This document shows, in pieces, positions 11,701 through 22,789 of a DNA stretch of 64,000 nt (positions within the stretch are counted from its first letter, which is position 1; the number at the start of each line of letters is the position of its first letter). Made by a program: the position numbers and the translations under genes. This stretch comes from Eretmocerus hayati (Eukaryota; Arthropoda; Insecta; Hymenoptera; Aphelinidae), in assembly GCA_029851415.1 (NCBI GenBank), contig CM056742.1:98748976-98812975 (forward strand), read 5' to 3'. The notes below the pieces were generated by a model. That model was not told where the DNA came from. It searched no databases and saw only the letters and a program-made list of their open reading frames with translations.

Positions 11701-12455
11701 CAGGCCAAAGCGACCTACGGAAAGGGGTCATCCATCGGATTCCCTCTTAACCTTTGTCATCCGATTCTATGGCCCAAAATAGGAACTTCGGACCACCTAT
11801 GGGGTCCAAAAAAAATTTCTCCTCTCCATTGCACGCACATCCGTAAACAGACGGAAAATTTATCATGTAAAAATCGATGCTCTTCTATACACGAAAATGG
11901 GAATATTTCGAGTTTTTGAATAGCTATCGATTTGCGGGTTGCGGCATCTGGAAGAACATCGAAAAACCTATTGAAAACGTTGTCGGAAATTCCTTCTCTG
12001 TGATTCGGGGGCCTCCTAAAGGCAAAAGAGTGTTTTTCACTAGAATGTTGATTTCTTAAAAAGTCATTTTTTTTTATAATTTGAAAATCAAATATTTGAC
12101 GTGAAATTTTGCGTTCTTTCGAAAGAATGGGTTTTAGAGAAGTTCGGAGCGATCCAAATGACTGATGAGCCATTTCTATGGAAATTCGATTTTTTCGGTT
12201 TTAGAGAAAGGCGATTTCCTGCGCATGCGCACAAACGTAGACTTTCGGCGCCACTCTCAATGGAAAGCTGACAAAATTTCCTATAAAATGACTACCCGCA
12301 AAGTTGAATATCATGCACTGAACCGGGATCTGCAACGATTAATTATATCGAATCAAAATCACATGAAAATGCAGCCTTCGTGGCACCTGCAGAGATGACC
12401 CATTTCCGAGATCTTCTCGGGACTAAATTTTGAGTACGAAATTGACCTGAAAAAA
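11701..12455. repeat. Degenerate dispersed repeat, related to 14190-14700
   Basis: No gene is visible. Blocks in 11880-12420 recur in the same order at 14200-14700: a GGAATATTTCGAG-like block, AAAAACCTATTG, a GAATGGAAAGCTG-like block with the following C-rich linker, and a TGAA-rich block. This points to two diverged copies of one non-coding element about 500 bases long. Open frames on both strands are short and carry no recognisable motif. Confidence 0.5.
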
Positions 12456-12691
12456 ATTCGGACCACATGGTTTCAACGTAAAATTGTATGAACTTGCGGA
12501 ATATGCGAAGAAAACCCCCGTTTGAGGCGACCTCGAGGTGCTACATTCAACTTTTCGCAAGTTTGAATGAGAAATATCGTATTTTCTGGCAAAAAATTGA
12601 ATGTAGCACCTCGGGTTCGTCTCAAACGGGGTTTTTCATCGCATACTTTGAAAGTTCATACAGTTTTACGTTGAGACCATGTGGTCCGAAT
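12456..12691. repeat. Inverted repeat with ~97-bp arms
   Basis: The left arm (12456-12558) and right arm (12590-12691) are imperfect reverse complements. Both outer ends carry ATTCGGACCACATGG, and both inner ends carry the block GAGGTGCTACATTCAA. The loop is about 30 bases. It could be a small foldback/MITE element or a hairpin produced by inverted duplication. The flanks share the TTCGGACCAC word near 11790, so this may be one end of a larger repeat. Confidence 0.8.
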
Positions 12692-12711
12692 GAAATCGCA
12701 CGCAATGAAAC

Positions 12712-12960
12712 CCTTGTGACGACACAGGTGATTGCTCCCATTAAGCAATCACCCTGTCGTCAGTTCTGCACGACCGGTCGCCGATGCACACCTGGAGGAA
12801 TGCATCGCGCGATCACGTTCTACCGAACTTTGCACTTTGTGTCTGTACACGACGCGCATCGAGGCGAGGATATATAATCCTCGACTCGCGCGCGCCGCGC
12901 CAGACCGCTCCTCCACTCTTTACATCAAGTACTCAGCTATTTGTACTCATATTTCACTTC
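12712..12960 (+). promoter_or_regulatory. LTR-like segment with hairpin start and TATA box
   Basis: The segment begins with a hairpin (12716-12764; arms TGACGACACAGGTGATTGCT and its near complement). A TATATAA lies at 12871-12877 in a GC-rich context, with pyrimidine-rich sequence 30-40 bases downstream. The TGTGACGACA start and a single strong TATA box look like the promoter half of a retroviral-type LTR. No paired LTR, primer binding site or pol gene is visible here, so it may be a solo LTR remnant or simply a chance promoter-like sequence. Confidence 0.35.
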
Positions 12961-12969
12961 AGTATAATA

Positions 12970-13061
12970 TCTATATATATATATATATATATATAGAGAC
13001 TCAAGAAAGAGACTCAAATATATATATATATATATATATATATTTGAGTCTCTTTCTTTGA
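12970..13061. repeat. TA microsatellite within a perfect-arm palindrome
   Basis: A TA dinucleotide run (12971-12994) is followed by a palindrome at 13001-13061. Its arms, TCAAGAAAGAGACTCAAATA and the complement (one extra T on the right), flank a 20-base TA core. Such AT-cored palindromes readily extrude as cruciforms. Confidence 0.85.
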
Positions 13062-13240
13062 TCGACGAAACCCCACGTAACACCCTTCAACAGGCTAAAA
13101 TTGTCCACTATTGCGAGGCGCCCGCTATTGCTCTGTCCGCTATTTCGAGAATTCGGCCTCGTCAGGACCAATGGATCAAATCGACTTCCGGAAAATGCCC
13201 GCTATTGCAAGGTTTTCGCAATACGAGGTTCTACTGTACA
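13062..13240 (-). mobile_element. Possible pogo/Tigger-like transposon end
   Basis: Read on the minus strand from 13238, the sequence starts TACAGTAGAACCTCGTATTG and continues with repeated GCAATAGCGG words. This resembles the terminal inverted repeat style of Tc1/mariner-pogo (Tigger) elements: a CAGTAGAACCTC start next to a TA. Only this end is seen and no transposase is present. It is a tentative match from remembered TIR style, not a family assignment. Confidence 0.35.
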
Positions 13241-15540
13241 TATATGTGGAAGTAGTGTATATGTAGATACTGTGATGCATGGGTTAGGGCCTGTAGTTTG
13301 AAAATGCCTGAAAGTGAGGGTCTGTAATTTTGAGCGTCATCCTCGAGCAATCGAAGAAGGTCTACCTATAAAGTGCTAGCCAAATCGACGATGTAGACTT
13401 GAAGCACTCGCCTCGTGAGTGGTCCTTGATCATACTCCCACACTATGAAGCCCCCACGTTCCATGAAAAGTGATTACTATACAATTCATCCTCGAAAATT
13501 ATCGTCACTCTTTCCAGGATCCATAATACGATGCATGCGGCGTTTGGAAGAGATCTTACGACAACTTTTACAAGCCGCGAAGAATATAGGCAATACTGAT
13601 CTGGAGAATAAATTCAGCGAAGCTATCAAATTACTTAAACGGGATATTGTTTTCGCAGCTTCGCTCTACCTCTGATAGAAGTCAATGGTTCGTATTGTTC
13701 CAGCAGTCAATTTCCATTGCAAGATAAAGCAGGAGAATCGGAGTAGCATGCGGATTCAAGACCTATCCATATTAAATCACGAATAAATGATTCTCAAACA
13801 TTTTCACGTTAGCAAATCATTAACGCATCTCGTTCAGTACTGGTTTGAATGAGAACCAGTGTATCAGATTATGATTTTGCGAATAAGTTCGACAGTTTAC
13901 CAACAAGATTCGGTTGCGGAGTTGCCTGAACCGTGAATATGAGATGAGTGACTGTGATCCACTTCGCAACATATGTTGCACGTGACAGTGAACGTTGCTC
14001 ACGCTTTGCACGCGATCCATTTCTCGCAAGAGTGACGTACGGAAACCAAATATTTCTCTGATCATTCTCTGGCTATCCTAATTCGATCGTGTGCTCCAAG
14101 ATGCAAACTTCAGACCGCCCATGAGACTAGAAAATCTTATTCCCCTCAATAACGCATGAATAAGCGGAAATTCATCTCGCCAAAAATCGTGTTTTTCCAT
14201 TCATCAAAGTGGAAATATCTCGAGCCCTCCAATGGCTACTCATCGGCGGATCAGAGCATCTAAAAGATCATTCAAAAACCTATTGGGAACATCATTGCGA
14301 AGTCATTTTGAGTGCTTTGAGAGACTCCTGGAGTTAGAAAAATGTTTCGCACGAAGACGTCAGTTTCGCAAGGAGTCATTCCTAGTCATTCCTCATCCTT
14401 CTTGGAACTCGCATGTTCATCGTGATATTTTTCGTCTTCTTAGGGAAGATTGATCCAAGAGAGGTCTGGGGGAGCTCAAGCATCTTACCCACCATTCCTT
14501 GGAATTCAATTTCTTTTATGATTCATAATAGGTCATTCTCTGCGCAGCCTCATGAACTGAGGTTTTGAGACCGTTCTGAATGGAAAGCTGGCGTAATTTT
14601 CTACAGGATGACCTTCCTGCAAATCCAAATTCATGCTCTGAAACACGAGGTACAACACAATAAGTCACGTCGAATCAAACGCGCATGAATTTTCGAATGC
14701 AAAGTGTACACTTGGAGCACCATGTATAGTGTTCCCACGTGGAATGAATGGTCCATGAAACATGGTGTTCCAAATCGTATCCTTATCATTTTCCAATGGA
14801 GCCACGCCTTGGAGTATGATGCTCTGACGAACGCCAGGAACCCATCACACAATTTTGCTACGCAGCTGATAAGCATGTCAACTACACTCCAGACTTTTTC
14901 GATGGGATAAGTGCTGAATTCGTAACGCTGAGACTGTTTTAGCTCTGAAAGGGGACAAAATATTGACACATGGTTTGACGCACTCCAGAGCTGGACGGAA
15001 AACCTCCCACAGTATGTCTTGGAGAACGATTCCACGCATTCCCTCACCCTCTCTCACACAATTCTCTCTAGAAGTCTATCTTGTTGAGGATAATCATCCT
15101 CTTCTCCTATGATTCGAGTTGGGAACAAAATTCAAATTCCGTTTCGTGGGAGTCGTGCAATTAGGAGGGACATGTCGAATAATTTCTTCAGCGAAATATC
15201 AACGTGGAATGATGGATAGGAAAGTATTGGGAAATATTATTGGAACATTCTTCGATCGATCTAATGAGTCAAACATGTGTCCATTCTCACACGACGCACA
15301 GTGGAGGAAAAATCGAAAGTTGGTATAATTATGCGTTATTATAGGAATGGCGATATCGGAGCATTCCAACAACGGAAATTAAAGCTTTTTTCGTGAGGAA
15401 TCAGAATCCTGTTCCGGCGAGTATCGTTTAGAGCACGTATGATGAGGAGATCTATAAAAACGTGAGAATCGACCCAAAAACGCAGTATCAGGGATTTGAC
15501 TCAGAGGTGAAGCGTTTTACGTCGATTTTGATGAGGAATA
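13241..15540. other. No recognisable gene; degenerate repeats and a small hairpin
   Basis: Short open frames exist (for example 13445-13675 plus and 14631-15047 minus), but none shows a known motif or convincing protein-like composition. The part 14190-14700 is the second copy of the degenerate repeat noted at 11.7-12.4 kb. A hairpin lies at 14712-14773, with 13 of 14 outer bases paired (TTGGAGCACCATGT against its complement). The rest appears unique non-coding sequence. Confidence 0.5.
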
Positions 15541-15542
15541 GA

Positions 15543-16830
15543 GTTGTTGCATTTTTCAGAACAAATTTTTTCCCACCCCAAGTTTTTCGGAAAACCAGCA
15601 ATTTTTGACTTCCATGGACTTTTGAGGGTTTTTTTGCAGATTCTTGGAATTTTGATCACGACAATCGGAAGAGCAGGAAATTCGACGTCGAAGTATGTGG
15701 TTTGAAAATTTTTGAAAAATTGGTCTAGAAGCTTTTACAGCAGTGGAACCGAGACATAGCCCGTGAAATGCACGAGAGCACTCGAGAAGCTGATGAAATT
15801 CCAAGGGGGTGGGCGATTCACGATAATTTCCATGGGAAACGAAGTTGTTGCATTTTCAGAACAAATTTTTCGTACCCCGAGTTTTTCGAAAAACGGTAAT
15901 TTTTCCAGGTTTTTGGCCTTTTAAGGCTCTCGTTGGCAGATTTTTGGAATTTTGACTACGCCAGTCGGATAAGTAGGAAATTTCACGCCGAAGTATGTAG
16001 TTCAAACATTTTTGAAAAATTTGTCCAGAGATTTTTATAGCAGTGAAACCGAGACATAGCCCGTGAAATGCACGAGAGCGCTCGGGAAGCTGATGAAATT
16101 CCAAGGGGGTGGGCGATTTACGATAATTTTCATGGGAGAGGAAGTTGTTGCATTTTCGAAACAAATTTTTCGTACCCAGAGTTTTTCGAGAAACGGTAAT
16201 TTATCCAGGTTTTTGGTCTTTTAAGTTTTTCGTTGGCAGATTTTTGAAATTTTGACTACCCCAATCGGAAAAGTAGGACATTTCACGTCGAAGTATGTAG
16301 TTCAAACATTTTTGAAAAATTTTTCCAGAGATTCTTATAGCAGTGAAATCGAGACATAGCCCGTGAAATGCACGAGGGCACTTAGAAAGCTCATGAAACT
16401 CCAACGGGTAGCGATTTACGGCATCTTCGATGGGGAGCAGAGTTAGTGCATATTTTGAAACAAATTTTTCCGTACCCCGAGTTTTTCGAGAAACGGCAAT
16501 CTTTCGAGTATTTTGGCCTCTAGAGGTTTTTGTTGGCAGATTCCTGAGATTTCGACGGAAGTTTGAGTGAAATGCATGAGATCACTCATAAAGCTCATGA
16601 AACTCCAAGGTGGAGTGTTTCACGGCATTTTTGGCGAGGAACGAAGTTGTTGCATTCCTCAAAACACATTTTTTCGTATCCTGAGTTTCTCGGAAAACGG
16701 TAATCTTTCGAGTATTTTGGCCTTTAGAGGTTTTTGTTGGCAGATTCCTGAGATTTCGACGGAAGTTCGAGTGAAATGCATGAGATCACTCATAAAGCTC
16801 ATGAAACTCCAAGGTGTGTTTTTTGTCGAT
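15543..16830. repeat. Tandem satellite, ~300-bp monomer (3 full + 2 short units)
   Basis: The word GTTGTTGCAT marks each monomer start, at 15543, 15844, 16144, 16442 (as GTTAGTGCAT) and 16646. The first three spacings are about 300 bases and the last is about 200. Each monomer ends with a conserved block containing CATAGCCCGTGAAATGCACG and AGCTGATGAAATTCCAAG. The last two units lack a ~100-base internal block and are themselves near-identical to each other, so the array edge was re-amplified from a deleted monomer. The minus-strand frames through it are chance products. Confidence 0.9.
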
Positions 16831-17051
16831 TTTCACGTTCTCATGGATCCCCTCATCATACCAGCTCTAGATGATACTCGCGGGAAAATGATTCAGACTC
16901 CTCATGAAAAAAGCCTCTTTCTTGAAACACTTCGATATCGCCATTCTAATAGTAACGCATAATTGTGCCAAGTTCCGGTTTTTCTCCCAACTTTCACTGT
17001 TCTAATTATAAGGATAACTTGAAGCAAAAAGTCATCTCGAGAACATGATCT

Positions 17052-18312
17052 TATATCGACGGCTCCTACGAAAAGTAACACATAGCCGCTTATCAACGAC
17101 GAAGACTAACACATTTTCTTATCAACGACGAAAAGTAACACATTTTCTTATCAACGACGAAGAGTAACACATTTTCTTATGAACGACGAAGAGTAACACT
17201 TTTGTATGAATGACGAAGCGGGTTGCCTGTCCTGCAGGGGTCGAATACATATATTGAAGCTGAATGAATTGATGAATGGACGGATGCGTAGATGAGATGG
17301 ATGGGATGGATGGGATGGATGGATGGATGGATGGATGGATGGATGGATGGATGGGATGGATGGGATGGATGGGATGGATAGGATGGATGGGATGGATGGA
17401 TGGAATGGAACGGAACGGAACGGAATGGAATGAAGCGGAATTGAAAGGAATGGAACGGAATGGACCATGAACGAACGGAACGGAAGGGACCGGAAACGAA
17501 CGGAATGAAACGGAACGTGCGGAATGGAACGGAGTGGAAAACAAAGTTCCGGTCCATTCCGTTCCATTCTGTTCAATTTCACTCAATTCCACTTCGTTCC
17601 ATCCCGGTCCATTCCGGTTCATTCCGTTCCGTTCCACAACTCTTCATTCCCTTCCATCCTATTCCGTTCCATCCTATTCCATTCGTTTCCATTCAGTTCC
17701 ATTCCGGTGCGTTCCGGTTCATTCCGTTCCCTTCCACACCTTTTCATTCCTTTCCATTCCATTCCGTTCCATTCCGGTCCGTTCCGTTCCATTCCATCAA
17801 TCCATCCATCCATCCATCCATCCAAACCATCCATCCGATCCACCCATCCATCCATCCATGCACCCATCCATCCATCCATCCATCCATACCATCCCTACCA
17901 TCCATCCGACCCACCCATCCATCCATCTATCCATCCATCCATACCATCCATACTATCCATCCGACCCACCCATCCATCTATCCATCCATCCAAACCATCC
18001 ATCCGACCCATCCATTCATCCAAACCATCCATCCCATCCATCTCATCTACGCATCCGTCCATTCATCAATTCATTCAGCTTCAATACTTGTATTCGACCC
18101 CTGCAGGACAGGCAACTCGCTTTGTCATTCATACAAAAGTGTTACTCTTCGTCGTTCATAAGAAAATGTGTTACTCTTCGTCGTTGATAAGAAAATGTGT
18201 TAGTCTTCGTCGTTGATAAGAACATGTGTTACTCTTCGTCGTTGATGAGTAAATGTGTTAGTCTTCGTCGTTGATAAGAAATGTGTTACTCTTCGTAGGA
18301 GCCGTCGATATA
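17052..18312. mobile_element. Foldback-like giant palindrome with tandem-repeat arms
   Basis: The two ends match as reverse complements, from TATATCGACGGC at 17052 to GCCGTCGATATA ending 18312. Each arm is layered: a unique cap; 29-base direct repeats (unit CTTATCAACGACGAAGAGTA plus ACACATTTT, four on the left and about five on the right); a 60-base unique block containing CCTGTCCTGCAGG; ATGG tetranucleotides; and GGAAT-type pentamers meeting near 17545. Long inverted repeats built of short tandem repeats are the hallmark of foldback (FB) elements. No transposase and no clear target duplication are visible. The arms differ in repeat number, as expected of unstable palindromes. Confidence 0.85.
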
Positions 18313-18441
18313 TTGACCCCGAGTGTCTGACAATCGAAACTTTAGTGAATCGTCTGCTATTCAAGATCCTTGAATGAGTATGTGGAGGTGCTAGAAAGCG
18401 ATCAAGTTAACTGTAGAAATTTTGGAATCCAATCATGTTAC

Positions 18442-18548
18442 GGGCAATGTCCGATTTGCGGGCATTGTTGACAATGCCCGGATATATTGGGCAATGTCCG
18501 CGTTCGTTGTATATTCCTGACATTGCCCGGGCATTGTCGACAATGCCC
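18442..18548. repeat. Cluster of palindromic GGGCATTGT motifs
   Basis: Within 107 bases the word GGGCAATGTC or GGGCATTGT and its complement occur seven to eight times, including two back-to-back palindromes: GGGCATTGTTGACAATGCCC (18460-18479) and GGGCATTGTCGACAATGCCC near 18528-18548. The spacing is irregular, so it is not a simple satellite. It could be a protein-binding site cluster or a decayed short-repeat element. Confidence 0.75.
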
Positions 18549-19490
18549 AAGGCTTTCCGGGCGAGGCCAATCATTACGAAGTGCCGTGATATTTTCATGG
18601 CATCGAATAAGGTTTGGCTAGCACGGAACTGGGCGGACTTTTCACAGTTTTGTGTCAATATCACCCCCATGCATACAATCATAAGGTTTATCCGTTTATG
18701 CCACTGATAAACGGTTTGGATCCCCACCGGTAACAATGTGATTTTTCATATGTGCTTCTCGGTGGCTTTGGTTGTTGGGAACCCATCTAAGACTGTGGGT
18801 CCTGCTCAATAACTTCGAAAACAGGTTGAAAATGCGCAAATTGGAAAGAAATGAATCAGCCAATAACCTTTTCCAGAATGCTGCGATGCTTGCACGAGTC
18901 AATCCGAAGCGTGATAAGTAAACTGTGGATTATTTTTCCGAGGAAATCCAAGCAATTGTTGAAAAATTTAACTAGCTGATTGACTGAAAACTCCAACATT
19001 TTGGTTGAAAATTCAACTTAGTCTTTCATAAAGCTAGTTGAATTTTCAACCACATGGTTAAAATTTCTATTGAGCCAGCTGATTGCATATATTATTCAAC
19101 CATTTGGTTGGAGGTTTTCGATGAAAATTTTCACAGTGTACACGCTTGCAGAACTCAAGCGGTCCAGTGTTCGCCTTGAAGTGTAGTAGCGCGTCGGTAC
19201 CGAATCGTAATAGTCCAATAAGCGATTCGTTTTACTGTGATAGAATCTGATGTACTTAAAATGTGTTTTTTACTGTATTCATGAGTGATAATGATTTCCT
19301 CGTATTATGTATTCTCTTATTATTCCGATGCATGGATCAAAAATGTATTACACATTTTTTAAACACCCTCTGTATTTATAAGCTTTGAAGACATGCTCTT
19401 ATGTCAAGCAATTGATTTCCATGTAATAAAAAACTTCAATTCTTCTCGATACACTCGGACTTTAATGCCAAAGTATTGTCAAACTTTTTT
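18549..19490. other. No gene seen
   Basis: There is only non-coding sequence, with short dispersed TTGAAAATTCAAC / GTTGAATTTTCAAC inverted words at about 19005-19110. The frames at 18435-18707 and 18407-18736 overlap on opposite strands and include the motif cluster, and they have no recognisable protein features. Confidence 0.5.
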
Positions 19491-19493
19491 AAA

Positions 19494-19540
19494 TTTCCGA
19501 CGTTTCGGGTGTGTACATAACACCCCTCATCAGGGAAAAT
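19494..19540 (-). ncRNA. Hammerhead-ribozyme-like motif
   Basis: On the minus strand the order is TTTCC, CTGATGA (19533-19527), a stem of about six pairs (GGGTGT with ACACCC, one bulge), GAAA (19506-19503), CGTC (19502-19499) and GGAAA. This is the conserved hammerhead core: CUGAUGA, stem II, GAAA, a minimal helix III and a GUC cleavage triplet, with a five-pair stem I formed by TTTCC/GGAAA. Hammerheads with very short helix III are known in Penelope-like retroelements and retrozymes. No Penelope RT is visible nearby, so this is probably a stranded terminal fragment. Activity is unproven; the short helix III may need a dimer. Confidence 0.68.
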
Positions 19541-19979
19541 CAAGGAAACATGGTCAAAAAGTAATTAGAGCCCGCGATTTTCGTGTCGGCGGGACTATTG
19601 TATTTTTACGAGTGTAAAATCTCAGAGATGTAGTTCTAATTGTAAAATTTCTATATTTTTGAGACTGATTGATATGAATGTATGAAAAGGGAGCGCGACC
19701 AGGAACGAACATTGATGTTGATCATTCGATCACCTGATCGGCACTTGAGTGAATCAACATTTTGCACTCGCGTGAATCTCTCTTTCATCTGTAAGAGAGT
19801 TTTGAACAAACTTTCTAGATGGCATGATTCAAGAGCGAAAAAAAGTTGCTCCAAACAATTGATCTCGTTTGAGCACTTCCGAGGCGAATCCAAGTCCCTG
19901 GCGCTAGATTTCATTGACCCCTACCGATATCTTGGAGAATCCATAGTTACAATAGGATATCTTCACCTTGACTCAATTT

Positions 19980-20720
19980 TGTAGGGTGAAAACTGAAAAG
20001 TGCGTATTTTTTCTCCAAACTGGGGTAACTTTGAACACTTAAATGGGAAAATACATGCTTCTCAGATGAATGGAGTAACTTTGAACACTTCAAAAAACCG
20101 TAGTCCCTTGAAAATCGGGCTAACTCTAGATCATACAAATTGAACCTTGTATTCCGATAATCCTTGATTTTGAGATTCGTGGTTCACATCATTAGATTTT
20201 CAAGATGCCCTACTTGACTCTCTCAATTACTATACACGGAAGACCGAACATTTCTAAATCAGATTAGAACTTTGTATAAACGAATTTTTCAATTCAAATG
20301 CAGATCGTTATCACAATTCAGATGATATCTTGAAACTACTCATTCATTGTTCAAGTCTCTGTTCCAACTCCAGAAAACCCAAAATGAGTGCATAATACTT
20401 CCCTGAATGCAAATGTATCACATAATGACGGACACAGAGCATTACCAAGCCCGTTACTGAGGATCTTACGTTTAATCAATCTAGCGTTCAATGTTACCCT
20501 AACTAGGGGGTCTAACTTTGAACACTTTTCAAATGCTCATAACTTTCGTCAACAATATCCGATTGGACTCTACTGCGGCGCAATCGAAAGCTAAGACAAT
20601 AAGCTTTCAATTGAATCTAGATACAATGTCATTATAATGTAAGACGTACAAATTACAAGGAAATTACGAGCGAAATTTTCAAAAAGTGTTCATTTAAGCC
20701 CGGTTGACGTTAGTTCGAAA
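19980..20720. repeat. Dispersed TAACTTTGAACACTT words, possibly degraded transposon ends
   Basis: Near-identical words, GGGGTAACTTTGAACACTT and GGAGTAACTTTGAACACTTC, occur at 20023 and 20079, and GTCTAACTTTGAACACTTTT occurs at 20508. An inverted counterpart AAAAAGTGTTCATTTAAGCC lies at 20681. This resembles subterminal repeats of a non-autonomous DNA transposon, with the last pair perhaps forming one element of about 190 bases. No coding capacity is visible. Confidence 0.45.
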
Positions 20721-21005
20721 CGGAAGGAGATGTCAACACGCGATTGAACGCATTTGAAAGCTGTGACAGAAAACCCATCAAAATATGCTTTGAATTTTTT
20801 TTTTGAAGTAAATGAGCTCACATTTGGAGGATTCCGTGAAAACCACTATTTAATTTTTTTCTTACAATTAATTTTACAAGAACATTCGGGAACACTTTTT
20901 TCACAAAGAATTCAATGCTCTCCCCGAAAAATATGTTCTGAAAAGTGTATTGACGTCCCAAGTGGATTTCAAGCAATCTTTCGCGATTCGATTTTCTTAC
21001 CAATC

Positions 21006-21416
21006 CGAGCGCGTCAGTTTTCTGCGCATGCGCGAATTTTCACGGAATTGAGACCTCGTGCAATCGATAGCCCGTGAAATTTCCTCAAAAATGACCATTG
21101 GTAAAGTTTATTTTGAAGCTGTAGAACCGGAGCTCTGGGCTCAGAAAGGGAACAAAAACATTGAGAGTCCCAAGTCCCAGTTACCTGTACCCAATTGTCG
21201 GATCCGCCGTTCCAAAATTCTCGAGAGAAATGCCGACACGAGTCCCGCAATCTTCTCCCGCCTTCGTGTTCCCTTGAAAAGGTTATACCTTCGGTTTACG
21301 TGCATCGAAATGAACTTCATCAGGGGTCATTTGGAAGGAAATCACACGGGCTACCAATTGCGCAGTGTCTCAATTCCGTAAGATCTCGCGCATGAGCAGA
21401 TTACCGACGCGCCCTG
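21006..21416. repeat. Inverted repeat, ~125-bp arms
   Basis: The left arm at 21006-21131 and the right arm at 21283-21416 are imperfect reverse complements. Shared blocks in order are GCGCGTC, CATGCGCGA, ACGGAATTGAGAC, ATAGCCCGTG(TG)AATTTCC, AATGACC and AAGTT. The loop is about 150 bases. The block AGCCCGTGAAAT also occurs in the 15.5-16.8 kb satellite, which hints that both derive from one repeat superfamily. Confidence 0.8.
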
Positions 21417-21563
21417 ATTGATTGGAAAATAGAGTTGCGAAAAATTGTTTGAAAGTTACTTGGGACGTGAAAACATATTTTCATCACTCTAAGCTAAAAA
21501 TGCCGCGTTTAAATAGGATTTTAGGGTTCTCGTAATGAGAATTATATCCGCACCTCGCTTGCA

Positions 21564-21641
21564 AGCCCATTTTGGACACTGGAGGACATGTCTGTCTCGC
21601 TTCGGTCGACAGACAAACTGTCCTAGTGCCCAAAATGGGCT
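21564..21641. repeat. Hairpin, ~35-bp arms
   Basis: AGCCCATTTTGGACACTGGA at the left is mirrored by the complement of GTCCTAGTGCCCAAAATGGGCT at the right, with an inner TGTCTGTC/GACAGACA pair and a short loop around 21600. It is a compact near-perfect hairpin that is not part of any reading frame. Confidence 0.85.
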
Positions 21642-22306
21642 ACCGCGCTCAGTACGGAAATATACTATTTCCCTGAAAGTACATCATATTTGACGAGAAA
21701 GAAGTGTTCACAAATTCTTTCTTGTGATATTGTTTTTATGAAAAAATTCGATTAATGATTCCCACGGGATTCCCTATATGTAAGCCTAACTACTCCCGAG
21801 GAAATAACCCGAAGAAAATTCCGATAGGTTTTCGTCTCAGCTTCCGAATGCATTGGATTGCATGTTGATAACTCCCTTTAATTTTGAACTAGAGCTGTTT
21901 TAGTGAGGGGAAGTCAGCACTCTTCTGACCGGAGGGAGAACAATAGTTGAATCAATTTGCTCACCAGTTGCGTGAAAAAAACTTTTTAGGATCGTAGCGA
22001 CCGGTTGTCTGACATATTTTGAGGTATAAAGTCCATGGTTGGCGGAGAAATTGTTGGGATGCGAGCTCATGCGTGACTGCTCGCGATCCAGAGGAGCTCA
22101 TGCAGAACTTCACTTGGCTCCTCGGTCGCGCGAGTCACTCGCCCCAAAATTTCGTCTCCTTTGTTGTGGGTAATTGCAAACACGAAGCATAACGGAAAAC
22201 CTTCCAATGCTTGGGTTTTGATATTACTTATGAATATGTGGTGATAATTCTCAGCTGGTTATGACAATTGGATTACCAATTATTTGCGACTGATTCGAGG
22301 CCGAAG

Positions 22307-22729
22307 ATGTTTCAATATATGATGGGAGGAACGGCCGAATTGCGAGGCATTCCTTATCGGAGCTGGATTTCTTGACAGAGTTTTCGTCACTCTGATTGTC
22401 TGGGGAACAAACATCCCCTATAAAGCCACAGAGCCATCGGGGACATATCAAGAACCCAACTTCAATATCATTATGAGTCTCAAATGTAGAGCTGATGGTA
22501 GTTTCCATCCTTGTCTCTACACCGTACTGGATCATTTGAACTGCGGGAAAGATGTGTGATATGAAGTGTGTGTTTCGCCCTGGTCTCTCTCTTGGGCTCG
22601 TCAGTGAGACGGAGAGAGACCTGTCTCAGACACTATTGTGAATTGGGTGGATTCACATAAGGTCAAAGAAGGGTTAACATTGGAATTTTTGTAATTCGGC
22701 CGTTCCTCCCATCATATATTGAAGCATAG
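22307..22729. repeat. Element bounded by 40-bp inverted repeats
   Basis: A 40-base block containing TTCAATATATGATGGGAGGA and ACGGCCGAATT at 22307-22346 is repeated in reverse complement at 22690-22729. The 340 bases between include a minus-strand frame (22251-22535) with no recognisable motif and a GAGACGGAGAGAGAC segment. It may be a small DNA transposon; no target duplication was identified. Confidence 0.65.
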
Positions 22730-22789
22730 CGAGGGTATAATTTTCATTATTCGGGGGATGAGAATGAAAACTATGCGGGGGTTGAGAAT

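Noticed and set aside
17095..17215. Direct 29-base repeats resembling a CRISPR array
   Set aside because: The repeats abut without unique spacers, vary in sequence, lie in an inverted-repeat arm and are in a eukaryotic context.
17400..17790. GGAAT-like repeats as human satellite II/III contamination
   Set aside because: They are embedded symmetrically inside a larger palindrome with non-human flanks and are interrupted by GGAAC and GGTCC variants, so they belong to this locus.
17122..18216. Long frames on both strands rich in His/Pro/Ser/Ile or Met/Asp/Gly/Trp (up to 233 codons)
   Set aside because: They are translations of ATGG and GGAAT simple repeats inside the foldback-like palindrome; mirrored frames exist on the opposite strand and none has a domain.
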